Source: an uncultured Eubacterium sp. (lineage in GTDB: Bacteria; Bacillota; Clostridia; Lachnospirales; Lachnospiraceae). From it: 13,729 bases of DNA. Numbering within the stretch: position 1 is the first letter of the stretch; every line of letters begins with the position of its first letter. The notes under the pieces were generated by a model that saw nothing but the letters and a program-made list of their open reading frames with translations, did not search any database and was not told where the DNA came from. The translations under genes and the position numbers were made by a program. Shown in pieces: positions 1 through 6,328 of this stretch. The DNA is taken from NCBI GenBank assembly GCA_934317205.1, contig CAKREL010000067.1, positions 1 to 13,729 of the forward strand. Direction: 5' to 3'.

Positions 1-1
1 T

Positions 2-487
2 AGTATCAATGATCTTGAGCGAATTTCTGATCACGCCGTGAACTTAAAGGAAAGTGCGCAGGAGATGAAGGAGAAAGATCTGAAGATGTCCTTTGAAGGA
101 AGTGCTGAGATTATGTATCTGCGTAAAGCAGTGACAGATCTTGTAAATCTGACCGTACAGGCTCTCAGTCAGAATGACAAGGAGCTGGCCAAAGAAATTG
201 AGCCATTAGAGGAAGTTATTGATGATCTCAGTGATGAACTGAAACGGCGTCATGTCATTCGACTGAAAGAGGGTAAGTGTACGATTGAGATGGGATTTGT
301 GCTGACTGATATGACAACCAGTCTGGAACGTATCGCAGATCACTGTTCCAATATTGGTGTAAGTATTCTGGAGAGCAGTGAAGAGGATATGGGACGTCAT
401 GCGTATCTGCATTCCGTAAAGAAAGAAGATACGGAGAATTTCCAGGAGCGGTATGAGCATTATCGTGAGCTGTATTTTTTCCAGTAG
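2..487 (+). CDS. Na+/phosphate cotransporter family protein, C-terminal PhoU-like domain (5' truncated)
   Basis: The open frame runs from the window edge to a TAG stop, so only about 161 C-terminal residues are visible. Two PhoU signatures are present: INDLERISDHA at the very start and LERIADHCSNIG about 105 residues later. The E-R-x-x-D-H pattern is the metal-binding, helical-bundle hallmark of PhoU and of PhoU-like tails on NptA/PNaS-type Na+/Pi cotransporters. The rest is charged and helical with no membrane segment, as expected for a cytoplasmic regulatory tail. A stand-alone PhoU would be about 215-220 residues, so that reading is also possible because the N-terminus is missing. I prefer the cotransporter tail because the two motifs sit close to the end with a short charged terminus. 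The stop codon directly abuts that of the convergent HAD gene. Confidence 0.75.
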   Translation, partial: SINDLERISDHAVNLKESAQEMKEKDLKMSFEGSAEIMYLRKAVTDLVNLTVQALSQNDKELAKEIEPLEEVIDDLSDELKRRHVIRLKEGKCTIEMGFVLTDMTTSLERIADHCSNIGVSILESSEEDMGRHAYLHSVKKEDTENFQERYEHYRELYFFQ

Positions 488-1147
488 TCAGGAAAGCGAA
501 AAAATTGTATTTATAAGTTCTTGCGGTGTAGCCACAATGTGTGCTGCACCGTTTTCTTTTAGGAATTGTGTGGATTTGAATCCCCAGTTGACACTGATGC
601 ATGGAATCCTGGCATTGCATGCAGTCTGGATATCAACTTCGGAATCTCCGATGTAGATGCATTCTTCCGGTGTGGAATTTAGTTCTTTCATTGCCTGAAA
701 GACAGTATCTGGCGCAGGCTTTTTGCGGACCAGAGGAGATTCGCCGATGGCGATGGATATTTCCTCTGAAAAAAAGTCTTTGCACAGTCCTTTGACTGCA
801 GCATCAAATTTGTTGGAAACGATCGCAAGCTTATATCCATGTTCTTTTAAGGTGTGGAGCATAGGAAGGATGCCATCATACGGTTTTGTATTATCCATCA
901 TGTGTTCTTTGTAATGAAGTGGAAAGTCTTTCATGCAGGCATCGTAATTGGGGTTACTGCGTCCATCAGGCAGAGCTTTTTCCATAAGTACATAGATGCC
1001 GTTTCCTACTTTTTCTCTGACTTCGGCACAGGTATAGTGCGGACCGCCGTATTTTTCCATACAGTAATTTACACTGTTGGTCAGATCCTGCAAGGTGTTT
1101 AGTAGTGTACCGTCGAGGTCAAATATTGCTGTATTTCGTGTAGACAT
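488..1147 (-). CDS. HAD-superfamily hydrolase, phosphoglycolate phosphatase-like
   Basis: This 219-residue protein carries the full haloacid dehalogenase phosphatase signature set. Motif I is FDLDGTLLNT, with nucleophile D10 and acid/base D12. Motif II is VSNK, with S111. The motif III lysine lies in RKKPAPD at about 142-143, and motif IV is GDSEVD with D168 and D172. The segment between motif I and about residue 90 is a helical C1 cap, as in Gph/PpaX-type enzymes. Such proteins dephosphorylate small cytosolic phosphoesters, including 2-phosphoglycolate and sometimes pyrophosphate; the substrate cannot be read from sequence. An AGGAGG ribosome binding site lies just upstream of the ATG, and a TTGACG-17-TAGAAT promoter precedes it. 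The gene is convergent with the PhoU-like gene with no gap and divergent from the histidine phosphatase gene. Confidence 0.88.
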   Translation of the reverse strand: MSTRNTAIFDLDGTLLNTLQDLTNSVNYCMEKYGGPHYTCAEVREKVGNGIYVLMEKALPDGRSNPNYDACMKDFPLHYKEHMMDNTKPYDGILPMLHTLKEHGYKLAIVSNKFDAAVKGLCKDFFSEEISIAIGESPLVRKKPAPDTVFQAMKELNSTPEECIYIGDSEVDIQTACNARIPCISVNWGFKSTQFLKENGAAHIVATPQELINTIFSLS

Positions 1148-1168
1148 TTTTATTTCCTCCTATTTCGA

Positions 1169-1202
1169 CTGCTATTCTAGCAGAAAATAGTTCTTTCGTC
1201 AA
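1169..1202 (-). promoter_or_regulatory. Promoter of the HAD phosphatase gene, with palindrome over the -10
   Basis: On the minus strand TTGACG (1202-1197) and TAGAAT (1179-1174) are separated by 17 bp, a near-consensus vegetative promoter about 25-55 bp ahead of the start codon. A perfect inverted repeat, CTGCTA-TTC-TAGCAG at 1169-1183, surrounds the -10 box and could be an operator. Its -35 box overlaps that of the divergent promoter. No transcription data are available to confirm it. Confidence 0.6.
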
Positions 1203-1224
1203 AAGTGTGAAAACGTGTTATAAT
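1196..1224 (+). promoter_or_regulatory. Promoter of the histidine phosphatase / GNAT pair
   Basis: TCGTCA (1196-1201) and a perfect TATAAT (1219-1224) are spaced by 17 bp, about 30 bp before the ATG at 1257. The -35 is weak (4 of 6 bases) but the -10 is consensus. A GGGAGG ribosome binding site follows at about 1242-1248. Confidence 0.6.
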
Positions 1225-1256
1225 CAGTACATCTGAAAAAACGGGAGGAACGGATC

Positions 1257-1901
1257 ATGCAGATTTTGTGGATACGCCATGGCCGGACACAGGGAAATAT
1301 AGAGCGGCGCTATGTCGGCAGGACAGACGAAGGTCTGACAGCAGATGCAAAAGCGATATTGCAGGACAGAAAGCGCCGGTTTCAGGATTTGTTTTCAAAA
1401 GCCAGATCAGCAGACGAAAGGAAGAAGGCAGAGTGTTTTTGGCCGGAGCTGGTATATACAAGTCCAATGGTGCGCTGTCGGGAGACGGCAGGTATTTTAT
1501 TTCCGGGACAGGAAGCGGTGATATGGGAAGGGTTTCAGGAAACAGATTTTGGAGATTTTGAATACAAAAATTATGAGGAATTGAAAGATGACCCGGCTTA
1601 TCAGGCATGGATCGATAGCAATGGCGAGCTGCCGATACCAAATGGAGAGAGTGGGCTGGATTTTCGCCAGCGATGCTGTAACGCATATGAGCGATGTATC
1701 GCAGCAGCAAAAGCGCAAAGCAGAGAGAAAATTGCAATTGTATGCCATGGAGGGACAATTATGTCAGTGATGGAACGATACGGAGTGCCGCAAAAATCGT
1801 TTTATGAATGGCAGATTTCCAACGGATGTGGTATTTTGACAGAACTAATAGAAGGAGAGAAAAAGGGATATGGTATGCGGGAAATTAGTAAGTGGGAGTG
1901 A
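1257..1901 (+). CDS. Histidine phosphatase family protein (phosphoglycerate mutase-like)
   Basis: This 214-residue cytosolic protein begins with the branch-1 histidine phosphatase signature IRHGRT, in which H8 is the phospho-accepting histidine and R7 its partner. The other active-site elements are in order: R73 in SPMVRCRETA, E95 in FQETDFGDFE, and H164 in VCHGGTI. The DFGDFE segment and the overall length resemble alpha-ribazole phosphatase (CobC) and related broad-specificity phosphatases more than glycolytic mutases. With no cobalamin genes nearby I do not assign CobC. A GGGAGG site precedes the ATG at suitable spacing. The 3' end overlaps the following GNAT gene by 32 bp, which suggests one transcript and coupled translation. 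Confidence 0.88.
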   Translation: MQILWIRHGRTQGNIERRYVGRTDEGLTADAKAILQDRKRRFQDLFSKARSADERKKAECFWPELVYTSPMVRCRETAGILFPGQEAVIWEGFQETDFGDFEYKNYEELKDDPAYQAWIDSNGELPIPNGESGLDFRQRCCNAYERCIAAAKAQSREKIAIVCHGGTIMSVMERYGVPQKSFYEWQISNGCGILTELIEGEKKGYGMREISKWE

Positions 1902-2328
1902 ACGAAACGAACAGATGCAGCAGGTGACAGAGATTCGTAATGCAGTGTTGAAGGAGGAATTGCATCTTCCGATACAGGAAGATATGGATGCATTTTGTAT
2001 GTATGCACTGGCATATGAAGGCGATAAGGCGGTCGCAACTGGTGGGATTTCATTTGATGGTGAGGTTTATCGAATTCAGGAAGTAGCTGTACTGGCAGCA
2101 TATCGCAAAAAGAAATACGGGGATTTCATTGTGCGTCTTCTGATCGATAAAGCGATGATGTCAGGTGCGCAGGTCATTGAGGCGGATGTCATAAAAGAAG
2201 CAATGCCGCTTTTTGAGAGCATTGGTTTTACAGTTTCCGGGGAAATGTATGAAAAAGAAGGAAAAATATGGACTCTGATGCAGCTCCTGGTAGGGAGTAT
2301 TCATAAATGCTGTAATTGTGGTCATTAG
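1870..2328 (+). CDS. GNAT family N-acetyltransferase with Cys/His-rich tail
   Basis: This 152-residue protein fits a single GNAT domain. Conserved motif A spans EVAVLAAYRKKKYGDFIVRLL (about 71-91), with the R-x-x-K-x-G segment that binds the acetyl-CoA pyrophosphate. The LFESIGF element at about 114-120 matches motif B. Enzymes of this fold transfer acetyl groups to amines; the acceptor is unknown. The start at 1870 has AAGGAGAG at 1852-1859, 10 nt upstream. The next in-frame ATG at 1915 lacks a well-placed site, so I keep the upstream start, giving a 32-bp overlap with the histidine phosphatase gene. The protein ends in HKCCNCGH, a cluster of three cysteines and two histidines not needed for GNAT catalysis that could bind metal. 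No clear terminator follows the stop. Confidence 0.82.
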   Translation: MVCGKLVSGSERNEQMQQVTEIRNAVLKEELHLPIQEDMDAFCMYALAYEGDKAVATGGISFDGEVYRIQEVAVLAAYRKKKYGDFIVRLLIDKAMMSGAQVIEADVIKEAMPLFESIGFTVSGEMYEKEGKIWTLMQLLVGSIHKCCNCGH

Positions 2329-2804
2329 ATTTGTTCCGAATTAGATAAAAAATATACAGAAAGAACGATAAAAAAACAAGTTTTTTACCAGTAAAACAGT
2401 TATGATATTATAGAAAAGCAGTTCAAGTATATAGATAACGGTTGCGAATGTCTCATAAGCCGAATGCCAGTTTTTCCGGGCAGCAGTATATTGAGGAGGT
2501 ATTGCTGCAGTGTGGTAACAACGGTATATTTTTGAATGGGGGTTCGAAAGCGCTGGCAGTTCCATACAGGAAAATAGACATCCCGGTACGACGATCAAGG
2601 GCAGGCAGGGCAGAGACAGGTCAGAAAATATAATTGAACACTGGCGAAAAAGCAGAGGAAAAGCAGTGGCATCTAAAACCGAAAGCATTTTAGTCATTAG
2701 GAACGTATGCGGGGGCAGATTGAGCGGATGAGATGCAGGGAAAAAGATGACACTGAAATTCCTTTGAAGTTACAAAATATCATATGCTCTTTTCCATTTT
2801 AACA
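2329..2804. other. Gene-poor intergenic stretch, possible decayed gene or untranslated RNA
   Basis: This stretch of about 475 bp lies between the GNAT stop and the long hairpin. The longest plus-strand frame is about 63 codons from a TTG at 2442 with no ribosome binding site, and I recognise none of its peptide. The antisense frame (2341-2697) has no proper start context either. A promoter-like element lies at 2384-2411 and a strong hairpin closes the region at 2805-2868, so a transcript of about 400 nt is possible. I see no tRNA, RNase P, tmRNA, SRP or known riboswitch core here. Confidence 0.45.
2384..2411 (+). promoter_or_regulatory. Weak promoter-like element in the gene-poor stretch
   Basis: TTTACC (2384-2389) and TATTAT (2406-2411) are spaced by 16 bp, preceded by an A-rich tract at 2370-2376 resembling an UP element. 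The match is modest and chance occurrence in AT-rich DNA is likely. It matters only because a strong hairpin closes the same stretch downstream. Confidence 0.25.
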
Positions 2805-2868
2805 AATGATTATATAATACAAAATTCCCATGCTGTCTGGCATGGGAATTTTGTATTATATAATCATT
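2805..2868. terminator. 29-bp perfect hairpin, probable bidirectional terminator
   Basis: Two perfectly complementary 29-bp arms (2805-2833 and 2840-2868) enclose the 6-nt loop TGTCTG. The inner part reads AAAATTCCCATGC / GCATGGGAATTTT, a classic terminator layout with A and T tracts on either side. The outer 16 bp are almost pure A/T and extend the stem well beyond the usual length. The right arm includes the stop codon of the AraC gene (2864-2866). It most likely ends araC transcription, and also anything running from the left. Confidence 0.7.
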
Positions 2869-3739
2869 GTTTTGGCTTGATATAAGATTTTCGATAAACA
2901 GATGGCGGTTCTCCGATGATATTCAAAAATAATTTTGAATAATGCTGGGAGTCTTTGAGGCCAACTAACTGGGAAATCTCTGTCAGGGATTTATCTGATT
3001 GCATCAGTTCTATGGATTTGTTGATCCGGAATATATTTATGTAATTAGAAAGCGTAATCCCCATATATTTTTTAAACAGAGTGCTCAGATAGCGTACAGA
3101 GATCTGGAGCTGATCGGCAATGTCGGACTGCAGGATCTTGTACATATAATTATCGTGGATATAATCCAGTGTATAAGCGACATAGCTGTTTTGAATATTA
3201 GGTTCTGCAGCAGGCTGTTCTGGTTTTTTCTGATCCAGAATGTGGAGCATGATGCTCATCAGTGATACGTTGATATTTGCTGCAGAAAAAAGGCTGTTTG
3301 ATCCAGTATGCAGATCGATGATCTTTTGCAGGCAGTCATCAAAAACGGTATCAGATTTATGGTGATAGTATGTCTTAAAGTGAAAATGTACGGCATGCAT
3401 AATACTGATCGGATAGATGCCGCTATCATCCAGGATCATGTTGGCAAATGTATCCGGACGAAAATGAATCTGCATGTATTCACAGGTTTCATCATCTCCT
3501 ACGCGGAAAGAATGGACCACATTAGGGAGGATCATAATGAAGTCTCCTGCCTCACATGTGATTTCTTTTGTGCCAATTGTCATAAAGCAGGTGCCGGACA
3601 GGATCCGGTAAAGTTCAATTGTGGTGTGAATATGGGCACCAAAATGAAAGCCTGCGTTTTTTTCCTGGCGAAGTGCCCCTGTCAGTACGTCATTTGATAA
3701 AGGCAGGGTCAGGTTTTTTTTATTATAGTTAGTATTCAT
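2864..3739 (-). CDS. AraC family transcriptional regulator with N-terminal cupin domain
   Basis: The 291-residue protein has the usual two-part AraC design. The N-terminal half (about 30-100) is a cupin-like ligand domain with FGAHIHTTIELYRILSG, a gxl-type CEAGDFIMILPNVVHSF strand, and histidines at 36 and 38. The C-terminal 100 residues form the double helix-turn-helix: the first around 203-223 (LQSDIADQLQISVRYLSTLF) and the second around 251-273, ending in EPPSVYRK, the familiar AraC terminus. It would bind DNA in response to a small molecule, plausibly a carboxylate or sugar. The ATG has AAGGAG upstream. It is divergent from the MFS carrier across a 215-bp region rich in inverted repeats, so it probably controls that gene and perhaps itself. 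The effector cannot be read from sequence. Confidence 0.92.
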   Translation of the reverse strand: MNTNYNKKNLTLPLSNDVLTGALRQEKNAGFHFGAHIHTTIELYRILSGTCFMTIGTKEITCEAGDFIMILPNVVHSFRVGDDETCEYMQIHFRPDTFANMILDDSGIYPISIMHAVHFHFKTYYHHKSDTVFDDCLQKIIDLHTGSNSLFSAANINVSLMSIMLHILDQKKPEQPAAEPNIQNSYVAYTLDYIHDNYMYKILQSDIADQLQISVRYLSTLFKKYMGITLSNYINIFRINKSIELMQSDKSLTEISQLVGLKDSQHYSKLFLNIIGEPPSVYRKSYIKPKQ

Positions 3740-3770
3740 GCGGGATATCTCCTTACCGATTCTATTTTTT

Positions 3771-3776
3771 ATTATA
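3771..3776 (-). promoter_or_regulatory. -10 box of the araC-type gene
   Basis: The minus strand reads TATAAT here, about 32 bp before the start codon. The expected -35 window (about 3794-3799) holds only ACCATT, so the promoter is weak at -35. The -35 window also falls in the left arm of the inverted repeat 3792-3844, which would fit autoregulation. Confidence 0.5.
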
Positions 3777-3791
3777 ACAGAAAAAAGTAAA

Positions 3792-3844
3792 AAATGGTAG
3801 AAAAGTTGTGTGTTGATCTTCTACAGCTTTTGTAGTTACCATTT
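3792..3844. promoter_or_regulatory. Nested inverted repeats, candidate operator for the AraC regulator
   Basis: Three overlapping inverted repeats are visible. AAATGGTA (3792-3799) pairs with TACCATTT (3837-3844). GTAGAA (3797-3802) pairs with TTCTAC (3819-3824). CTACA (3821-3825) pairs with TGTAG (3831-3835). The block ends 7 bp before the -35 box of the carrier promoter and covers the araC -35 window. This is the usual position for an AraC-type activator site. Binding itself is inferred. Confidence 0.5.
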
Positions 3845-3851
3845 AAAAATC

Positions 3852-3880
3852 TTGCAAAATGCAAAATGCTAGATTATAAT
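3852..3880 (+). promoter_or_regulatory. Promoter of the MFS carrier gene
   Basis: TTGCAA (3852-3857) and a perfect TATAAT (3875-3880) are spaced by exactly 17 bp. Transcription would start near 3887, leaving a leader of about 68 nt. The spacer contains a tandem 7-mer, GCAAAAT twice at 3854-3867. A small hairpin (3898-3914) followed by T6 (3917-3922) lies in the leader. Confidence 0.65.
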
Positions 3881-3954
3881 AAAGACATTGTGAGCAGGAA
3901 GAATAGGATTCTTCGCTTTTTTATGAAAAATATATTGTTTTAGGAGGGAAAAGT

Positions 3955-5178
3955 ATGAAAAACTTAAATCGTTGGATATATGCGATCATTGGTGTTATCA
4001 CTCTGCTTCTCGCAGGTCTGGTATACGCATGGTCTGTTATGTCCAAATCTATCGGTGCTTCTCGTCCAGACTGGACAGCAGCACAGTTATCTATGACATT
4101 TACCATGGTAATGGCTTTTTTCTGTATCGGATGTCTGATCGCAGGTATGATGGCTAAAAAAATCAGCCCGAAAATCTATATTATTCTTTCGGGAGTGTTA
4201 TTTGTGGCAGGGTTTATGATTGCATCCCAAACAGGTGCTTCACCGGCAATGTTGTATATTGGTTTTGGTGTTCTCTGTGGTCTTGGTGCAGGTTTTGCTT
4301 ATAATGCAGTCATGAGTACGATGTCATTATGGTTTCCGGACAAACAGGGTCTGATCTCAGGTATTCTTCTGATGGGATTTGGTCTGAGCAGCTTTATCGT
4401 AGGTAAAGTATTTGCAGCAGTTACACCTTCTGATGGCTCAGATAAATGGCAGGCAACGTTCCGTATTCTCGGTATCATTATCGTAGTCGTAATGGTAATT
4501 TGCAGTTTCTTTTTTGTAAAACCGGAAGCAGGTTATAATCCTGGAGCAGGTTCTGCACAGAAAAAAGCAGTTCGCGAACCGGCATGTGAAGTAAATACTG
4601 GAAAAATGGCTATGATGCCGACTTTCTGGTTCTATTATATCTGGGCGATTCTTGTAAGTGCGGCTGGTCTTGCACTGGTTTCACAGGCAAGCGGTATCGC
4701 AAGCCAGGTTGGTACTTCTGTATCCGATGGAAATATTGCTACTGTAGTAGGTCTGATCTCCATCTTCAACGGTATCGGACGAGTTATTTTTGGTGGATTA
4801 TTTGATAAAAAAGGTTACAGATTCACAATGATCCTTGATATGATCATTTTTGTTGTTGCAGCGTTGATTCTTGTACTGGCACTTGTAAGTGGTAATTTTG
4901 CATTTATCGTACTTGGTTTTGTTGTTGGAGGCCTTGCTTATGGCGGTGTTACACCGACAAACTCTGCGATTATCAGTGATTTCTTTGGCCGTGAGAATTA
5001 TTCCATGAACTTCTCACTGATCAATACAAATCTTTTGATCGCATCTTTTGCATCTACAATTGCAGGTAAACTGTATGATGCAAGCGGATCTTACATGACA
5101 ACTATTTTTATGATGATCCTTGTAACAGTGCTCGGATTTATCGTTTCTTTTGGTATCCGCAGACCGAAAGCAAAATAA
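3955..5178 (+). CDS. MFS transporter, oxalate/formate antiporter (OFA) family
   Basis: This 407-residue membrane protein has about twelve hydrophobic segments in two six-helix halves, separated by a polar loop at about 190-220. Family marks of OxlT-like carriers are visible: the N-terminal YAWSVMSKSI after helix 1, GLGAGFAYNAVMSTMSLWFPDKQGL around 109-133, and FNGIGRVIFGGLFDKKG at 271-287 at the start of the second half's conserved loop. R276 sits where OxlT has its substrate-binding arginine in helix 8. I see no lysine in the middle of helix 11 (about 355-370), where OxlT carries its second cationic residue, so oxalate itself is doubtful. OFA members move small carboxylates across the cytoplasmic membrane. 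GGAGGG precedes the ATG by 6 nt. It is divergent from the AraC gene, is followed by a terminator, and then by a D-2-hydroxyacid dehydrogenase. Confidence 0.88.
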   Translation: MKNLNRWIYAIIGVITLLLAGLVYAWSVMSKSIGASRPDWTAAQLSMTFTMVMAFFCIGCLIAGMMAKKISPKIYIILSGVLFVAGFMIASQTGASPAMLYIGFGVLCGLGAGFAYNAVMSTMSLWFPDKQGLISGILLMGFGLSSFIVGKVFAAVTPSDGSDKWQATFRILGIIIVVVMVICSFFFVKPEAGYNPGAGSAQKKAVREPACEVNTGKMAMMPTFWFYYIWAILVSAAGLALVSQASGIASQVGTSVSDGNIATVVGLISIFNGIGRVIFGGLFDKKGYRFTMILDMIIFVVAALILVLALVSGNFAFIVLGFVVGGLAYGGVTPTNSAIISDFFGRENYSMNFSLINTNLLIASFASTIAGKLYDASGSYMTTIFMMILVTVLGFIVSFGIRRPKAK

Positions 5179-5254
5179 ACGGAATACAAACTTGGACCAA
5201 TGTTCCGAATTTTTTGGAGAAAGTATCGGGAATTGTTCAAACGGAAGGTAATCA

Positions 5255-5297
5255 GGAAGTGGAACGCCCTTTTTTGGGCGGACACTTCCTTTTTGTT
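5255..5297 (+). terminator. Intrinsic terminator after the MFS carrier
   Basis: The hairpin has outer arms GGAAGTG (5255-5261) and CACTTCC (5283-5289), and an inner stem CGCCC / GGGCG around a T6 loop, with a small internal bulge between. A T-rich run (5290-5297) follows directly. It should end most carrier transcripts, so the dehydrogenase downstream needs read-through or its own promoter. A possible -10, TACAAT, lies at 5309-5314. Confidence 0.85.
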
Positions 5298-5350
5298 TCA
5301 AAATGAGTTACAATGGGCGAAACAGATTTTTGAGAAGGAATGTGAAAAAG

Positions 5351-6295
5351 ATGAAGATTGTTTTTTTAGATGATAATTCAATTGGAACGGATATTGACCT
5401 TAGTGGATTTGAGGCATTGGGTGAAGTGATCCGTTATGGAAGCAGTAAGAAGGAAGAAGTGCCAGAGCGTGTGAAAGATGCGGATGTGGTCATCGTCAAC
5501 AAGATGGAGATTAATGAGGAGACGATTGGGGCAGCTAAAAATCTGAAACTGGTTTGCGTAACTGCGACAGGCACGAATAATCTGGACAAAGAATATCTGG
5601 CAAAGCGGAATATTACATGGCGAAATGTGGCAGGTTATTCTACAGAATGTGTGGCACAGCATACATTTGCATTGCTCTTTTTCCTGTTAGAGAAAATGTC
5701 TTATTATGACAATTATGTCAAAACAGAGCAGTATGTGAATGATTCCATGTTTACGCATTTTGCGAACCATTTTCACGAGCTGAGCGGGATGACATGGGGC
5801 ATTATCGGTCTGGGTGCGATCGGGAAGCGCGTGGCAGATCTGGCCGGAGCATTTGGCTGTCATGTGATCTACTATTCTACATCCGGTCATCATACAGAGG
5901 ATGGCTATGAGCGTGTGGATTTTGATACTTTATTAAAAAAATCGGATATTGTGTCTGTGCATGCACCTCTGACGGAACAGACAGAACATCTGATGGATCT
6001 GACTGCATTTGAAAAAATGAAGAGAAGTGCTATTTTTATCAATGTTGGTCGCGGACCGATCGTAGTAGAAGCAGATCTGGCAGAGGCTCTGGAGCAGGGC
6101 ATGATTGCAGCGGCGGGGCTGGATGTGCTGGCGCAGGAACCGATGCGTGCAGATAATCCGCTGCGCCGTATCAAGGATAGTGGAAAACTTGTCATTACAC
6201 CGCATATTGCCTGGGCAGCTGTAGAAACACGAAAACGCCTGATGGATATTATCTTGCGGCAGGTGACGGAGTTTTTTGAAACTGTGCAGGAGTAA
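5351..6295 (+). CDS. D-isomer-specific 2-hydroxyacid dehydrogenase
   Basis: This 314-residue NAD(P)-dependent enzyme would interconvert a D-2-hydroxyacid and its 2-oxoacid in the cytosol. The Rossmann nucleotide-binding loop is GLGAIG at 153-158. The catalytic triad of the family is complete: R234 in NVGRGP, E263 in AQEP, and H285 in TPHIAWA with the following tryptophan. After the second strand of the nucleotide domain the sequence is YYSTSG rather than an aspartate-containing turn, so NADP use is possible. Substrate is open: glycerate/hydroxypyruvate, glyoxylate and lactate-type enzymes all share this plan. I chose the ATG at 5351 (AGAAGGAA upstream). A longer frame from 5303 would start right in the terminator tail without a ribosome binding site. 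The location after the carboxylate-type carrier suggests linked metabolism. Confidence 0.9.
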   Translation: MKIVFLDDNSIGTDIDLSGFEALGEVIRYGSSKKEEVPERVKDADVVIVNKMEINEETIGAAKNLKLVCVTATGTNNLDKEYLAKRNITWRNVAGYSTECVAQHTFALLFFLLEKMSYYDNYVKTEQYVNDSMFTHFANHFHELSGMTWGIIGLGAIGKRVADLAGAFGCHVIYYSTSGHHTEDGYERVDFDTLLKKSDIVSVHAPLTEQTEHLMDLTAFEKMKRSAIFINVGRGPIVVEADLAEALEQGMIAAAGLDVLAQEPMRADNPLRRIKDSGKLVITPHIAWAAVETRKRLMDIILRQVTEFFETVQE

Positions 6296-6328
6296 TATAA
6301 CTGTATGCAAATACACAGGTTATGATGG

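Noticed and set aside
2370..2386. AAAAAAC/GTTTTTT hairpin after the GNAT gene as a terminator
   Set aside because: Stem is almost pure A/T with a 2-nt loop, and the T run is the stem itself; no support as a terminator.
2442..2633. 63-codon plus-strand frame in the gene-poor stretch
   Set aside because: It starts with TTG, has no ribosome binding site, and its peptide resembles nothing I know; composition gives no coding signal I can defend.
2341..2697. 118-codon minus-strand frame
   Set aside because: No ribosome binding site and no recognisable domain; cysteine-rich and low in charged residues in a way typical of spurious antisense frames.
2331..5212. Shared 11-mer TGTTCCGAATT after the GNAT and after the carrier genes
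   Set aside because: Repeats of this length are expected by chance in a window of this size and the flanks do not match.
5303..5350. Longer N-terminus for the D-2-hydroxyacid dehydrogenase
   Set aside because: The ATG at 5303 sits right after the terminator T-tract without a ribosome binding site, and the extra 16 residues precede the natural MKIVFLDD start.
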